21,554 nt of DNA from DATGMB01 sp035293845 (lineage in GTDB: Bacteria; Acidobacteriota; Terriglobia; Bryobacterales; Bryobacteraceae): positions 1 through 21,554 of the forward strand of contig DATGMB010000312.1 of NCBI GenBank assembly GCA_035293845.1, in the 5' to 3' direction. How positions within the stretch are numbered: the stretch's first letter is position 1; every line of letters begins with the position of its first letter. Shown here piece after piece: positions 19,572-21,554 of this stretch. Made by a program: the position numbers and the translations under genes. The notes below the pieces were generated by a model. That model had not been told where the DNA came from and did no database searches. It saw nothing but the letters and a program-made list of their open reading frames with translations.

Positions 19572-21554
19572 CTACCGGCGGTGGCCGGAGGCGCTGGCGA
19601 CGGTGACGCCATCCTCGTAGACGGCGTGATCGACCGGGGCCTGGCCGCGCATGGCTTTGACCGTGCTCAGGGCGTCGTTGCCGGCGACGACTAAGACCAT
19701 GTGGGACGGGTCAAGAGGGTTTTTCGCGGCGAGGAGCAGGGCCTGGCGCTCATCGGCGTGAATGGCGCCATCCGCCTTAAATTCCGCGCCGTGGAAATCG
19801 ACGCCGAGCTTTTCGGCCCAGGCGGCGAGGGCGGAATTGGCTTCAGGGCGGCCGACGAAGACGATGTCGCGGTGTTGCAGGAGGTCGTCGGAGACCTCGA
19901 AATCTTTGTAGATCGGGACGCGGCTTTCGTATTGATCGAGGAAGCGCGACTGCATCTGCTCGGCGGTATAGCGGTTGGCGCCGGCTTCGCGGTTCGTGCC
20001 GTAGACGATTACGGCGGTGGCGAGGCGGCGGTTGATATCCGTGGTGAGGTAGGCGGGGCCATCGGCCGGTTCTTTGAAGTCGAAGGGCACGCCGGCTTTG
20101 GCAAGGAAGGATTGCGCGGTGACGGTCTTCGTCGTGTTGGCTGCGAAGTAATCGGACATCAGTTTGAAGAAGGCGTCATCGCCGAGCTTGTGGCGGAGGG
20201 CGTCGAGGAAGAGCACGCCTTTGGCCTGCTCGAGGGCGAAGCGGTTCATTTCGTTCGCGGGCGCGAGCTTCAGGCCGCGGTAGATGATTTGCGTTGCCGC
20301 GATCTGCTTTTCGGGGTCGTCGGAGGAGAGGATGCGGTGGTATTGCGCGGAGCCGGCGACAAACCAGGTGTCGGCTTCAGAGGCGGGAAGGACCCAGCCT
20401 TTCCAGAGGCGGGATTCGTAGCTCGCGGGTTTGCGCGGGTTATCGGAAGCGGTCCGGCCATGGCCGGCCCCTACGGGCGATGGTTGAGGGCCGGCGTCCG
20501 GGTGCTGCTGCGCGTCGAAGAGCCAGTAACCGCTGGGGTAGAGGCCGTCGTTGAGCGGGGAGGCTCCGCGTCCGGTCGCGACCCATTCGCGCTGGTTGGG
20601 CTTGCCCATCGCTGCCCAGACCATCATGCGGTTGGCCATGTCGGCAGTGACGACCTTGGCGTCCATGGTGCTCGCGCTGACGAGCGGGGCGGTGCGGAAC
20701 GCGAGGAAGGCGAACTGCTCGTCGATTTTGCCCTTGAACTCGCGGTACAGCCTCTGCCAGGCGAGGTCGCGGATGCTGGGGACGAAGGGGATGTACTCGG
20801 GCGCGCCGTGGGGATCAGGCTGGTATTCGAGCTTGACGGCGAGATCCTTGGCGTTGTTGTTGCCCCAGTAGAAGCCGGGGGTGCCGCCGAACCATTCGTT
20901 CTTCGAGCTGCGCCAGAGCTTGGTATGGTTGGTGCCGAGCTCGTACATGGCGATTTCGTTGTTCTTGGCGTCGCCCAGGATCCACTCGTTGGTGTAGAGG
21001 CCGTTGTTGCGCGTGCCGAGATGTTCGACCACCTCGTCGATGTTGCCGCCGTACTGGATGGCCTGGCGCGCGCGGAAGGCGACGGGCGTGCCCTGGGCGT
21101 TGAACGGCGTCTGGCGGATGGTGGTTTCGGTGAGGACCACGCCGGCGTCGTTCTGATACCAATCGGTGCCGCTCTCGATGCCGCCGGGGTAGGACTGCAT
21201 CAAAACACGGTGGCCGCGCTCGGGCTTCACGTCGATCATGACGTTGGTCTGCTCGGCGAGCGTGAGGGGCCACCAAGTGACGTGCCCGACGATCATTTTG
21301 CCATCGCGGGTGGCCGGGCCGGTAGCAGCGAAGGCAGAGCAGTGGTCGAGGACGGAGTCTTTTTCCTTCTTCGATTCGGCATAGGCGGGCTTGCTGAAGG
21401 TGAAGTTTTCGAGGCCGGTGGGCGTGACCGTCATGGCGGAGCGGAGCTCGCCCATTTCGACGGTGACGTTGGCGACGACGAGATCGATCAGGTCGACGCG
21501 GCGGTTCTGCCACTTGGCGCCGGCATCGGCCGCGCCGTCCGCGATGCCGCGCAT
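19572..21554 (-). CDS. C45/C69-type hydrolase with M1-peptidase-like tail (5' end outside window)
   Basis: 660 residues are visible. The family N-terminal pattern (ADGAADAGAKWQNRRVDLID) already runs at the window edge, so the ATG at 21554 is probably internal. The first part is an Ntn-hydrolase of the acyltransferase/peptidase C45 or phospholipase-B-like kind: DHCSAFAATGPATRDGKMIV holds the nucleophile cysteine (C72 of the visible part), followed by GHVTWW, YPGGIESGTDWYQNDAGVVL and TRNNGLYTNEWILGDA. Residues after about 410 resemble the helical end of M1 aminopeptidases (EQAKGVLFLDALRHKLGDDA, FFKLMSDYFAANTTKTVTAQ), without the zinc site. The last about 130 residues (YGTNREAGANRYTAEQMQSR, DIVFVGRPEANSALAAW) are unassigned. 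A signal peptide is expected upstream. The substrate is unknown; peptide or amide hydrolysis outside the cytoplasm is inferred. Confidence 0.8.
   Translation of the reverse strand: MRGIADGAADAGAKWQNRRVDLIDLVVANVTVEMGELRSAMTVTPTGLENFTFSKPAYAESKKEKDSVLDHCSAFAATGPATRDGKMIVGHVTWWPLTLAEQTNVMIDVKPERGHRVLMQSYPGGIESGTDWYQNDAGVVLTETTIRQTPFNAQGTPVAFRARQAIQYGGNIDEVVEHLGTRNNGLYTNEWILGDAKNNEIAMYELGTNHTKLWRSSKNEWFGGTPGFYWGNNNAKDLAVKLEYQPDPHGAPEYIPFVPSIRDLAWQRLYREFKGKIDEQFAFLAFRTAPLVSASTMDAKVVTADMANRMMVWAAMGKPNQREWVATGRGASPLNDGLYPSGYWLFDAQQHPDAGPQPSPVGAGHGRTASDNPRKPASYESRLWKGWVLPASEADTWFVAGSAQYHRILSSDDPEKQIAATQIIYRGLKLAPANEMNRFALEQAKGVLFLDALRHKLGDDAFFKLMSDYFAANTTKTVTAQSFLAKAGVPFDFKEPADGPAYLTTDINRRLATAVIVYGTNREAGANRYTAEQMQSRFLDQYESRVPIYKDFEVSDDLLQHRDIVFVGRPEANSALAAWAEKLGVDFHGAEFKADGAIHADERQALLLAAKNPLDPSHMVLVVAGNDALSTVKAMRGQAPVDHAVYEDGVTVASASGHRR
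20451..20470 (-). repeat. palindromic repeat inside the C45 hydrolase gene
   Basis: Ten-base arms centred on CCATGG pair with one mismatch (GGTCCGGCCA and TGGCCGGCCC). On the minus strand it continues from CCCGTAGGGGCC, a GTAGGGGC-type edge seen in dispersed palindromic repeats of several high-GC bacteria. It is translated in frame as part of SPVGAGHGRTASDN, a low-complexity insert between two conserved-looking stretches. Confidence 0.5.

Noticed and set aside
1..21554. tRNA, rRNA, CRISPR array, insertion sequence or prophage
   Set aside because: No cloverleaf, regularly spaced repeat array, transposase or integrase could be recognised anywhere in the window by eye.

Overview
The window looks like chromosomal DNA from an acidobacterium of the Solibacter/Bryobacter type (order Bryobacterales). 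The lines of evidence are: high GC; an SBBP-repeat secreted protein ending in the Solibacter-type C-terminal domain (the TIGR03437-like pattern); a PadR regulator directly followed by a very long permease of the acidobacterial duplicated orphan permease (ADOP) type; and a Tat-exported Gfo/Idh/MocA oxidoreductase. The assignment comes from recognised protein families only, since no database search was possible.

Layout. 1-375: 5' part of an acyl-CoA dehydrogenase (minus). 442-872: a decayed hicBA toxin-antitoxin locus, with intact HicB, frameshifted and truncated HicA, and a possible EF-Tu-like C-terminal fragment joined behind it. 923-4303 (minus): Gfo/Idh oxidoreductase and a secreted SBBP beta-propeller protein. 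4420-6340 (plus): YprB-type exonuclease-like protein, then a vapBC-type toxin-antitoxin pair with a palindromic candidate operator. 6342-8650 (minus): a tightly packed three-gene envelope cluster (CPBP membrane protease, exported BamE-like protein, Ig-like lipoprotein). 8663-10994 (plus): metallo-beta-lactamase-fold hydrolase, LysR regulator, zinc-ribbon membrane protein. 11002-11067: imperfect inverted repeat. 11115-11720: PilZ protein followed in frame by a deleted MerR remnant. 11851-14917: PadR regulator, with a palindrome over its promoter, and the ADOP permease. 14920-14952: C-tract (G-quadruplex-capable) spacer. 15014-16294: secreted esterase. 16263-18720 (minus): aguB-aguA putrescine genes and an outer-membrane-like protein, coupled by overlapping start/stop codons. 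18763-19458: HAD phosphatase. 19572-21554 (minus, 5' end outside): C45-type hydrolase with an in-frame palindromic insertion.

How the genes work together. AguA and AguB together convert agmatine to putrescine through N-carbamoylputrescine. PadR very likely represses itself and the ADOP permease. VapC is an RNase toxin held by the AbrB-type antitoxin. The remaining genes are mainly envelope and general metabolic functions. Nothing here is an obvious large new defence or biosynthetic system. The most informative oddities are the two gene remnants (hicA and merR), the palindromes over TA and PadR promoters, the repeated placement of -10 boxes 5-7 bases before start codons (possible leaderless mRNAs), and repeat elements in intergenic and coding DNA.
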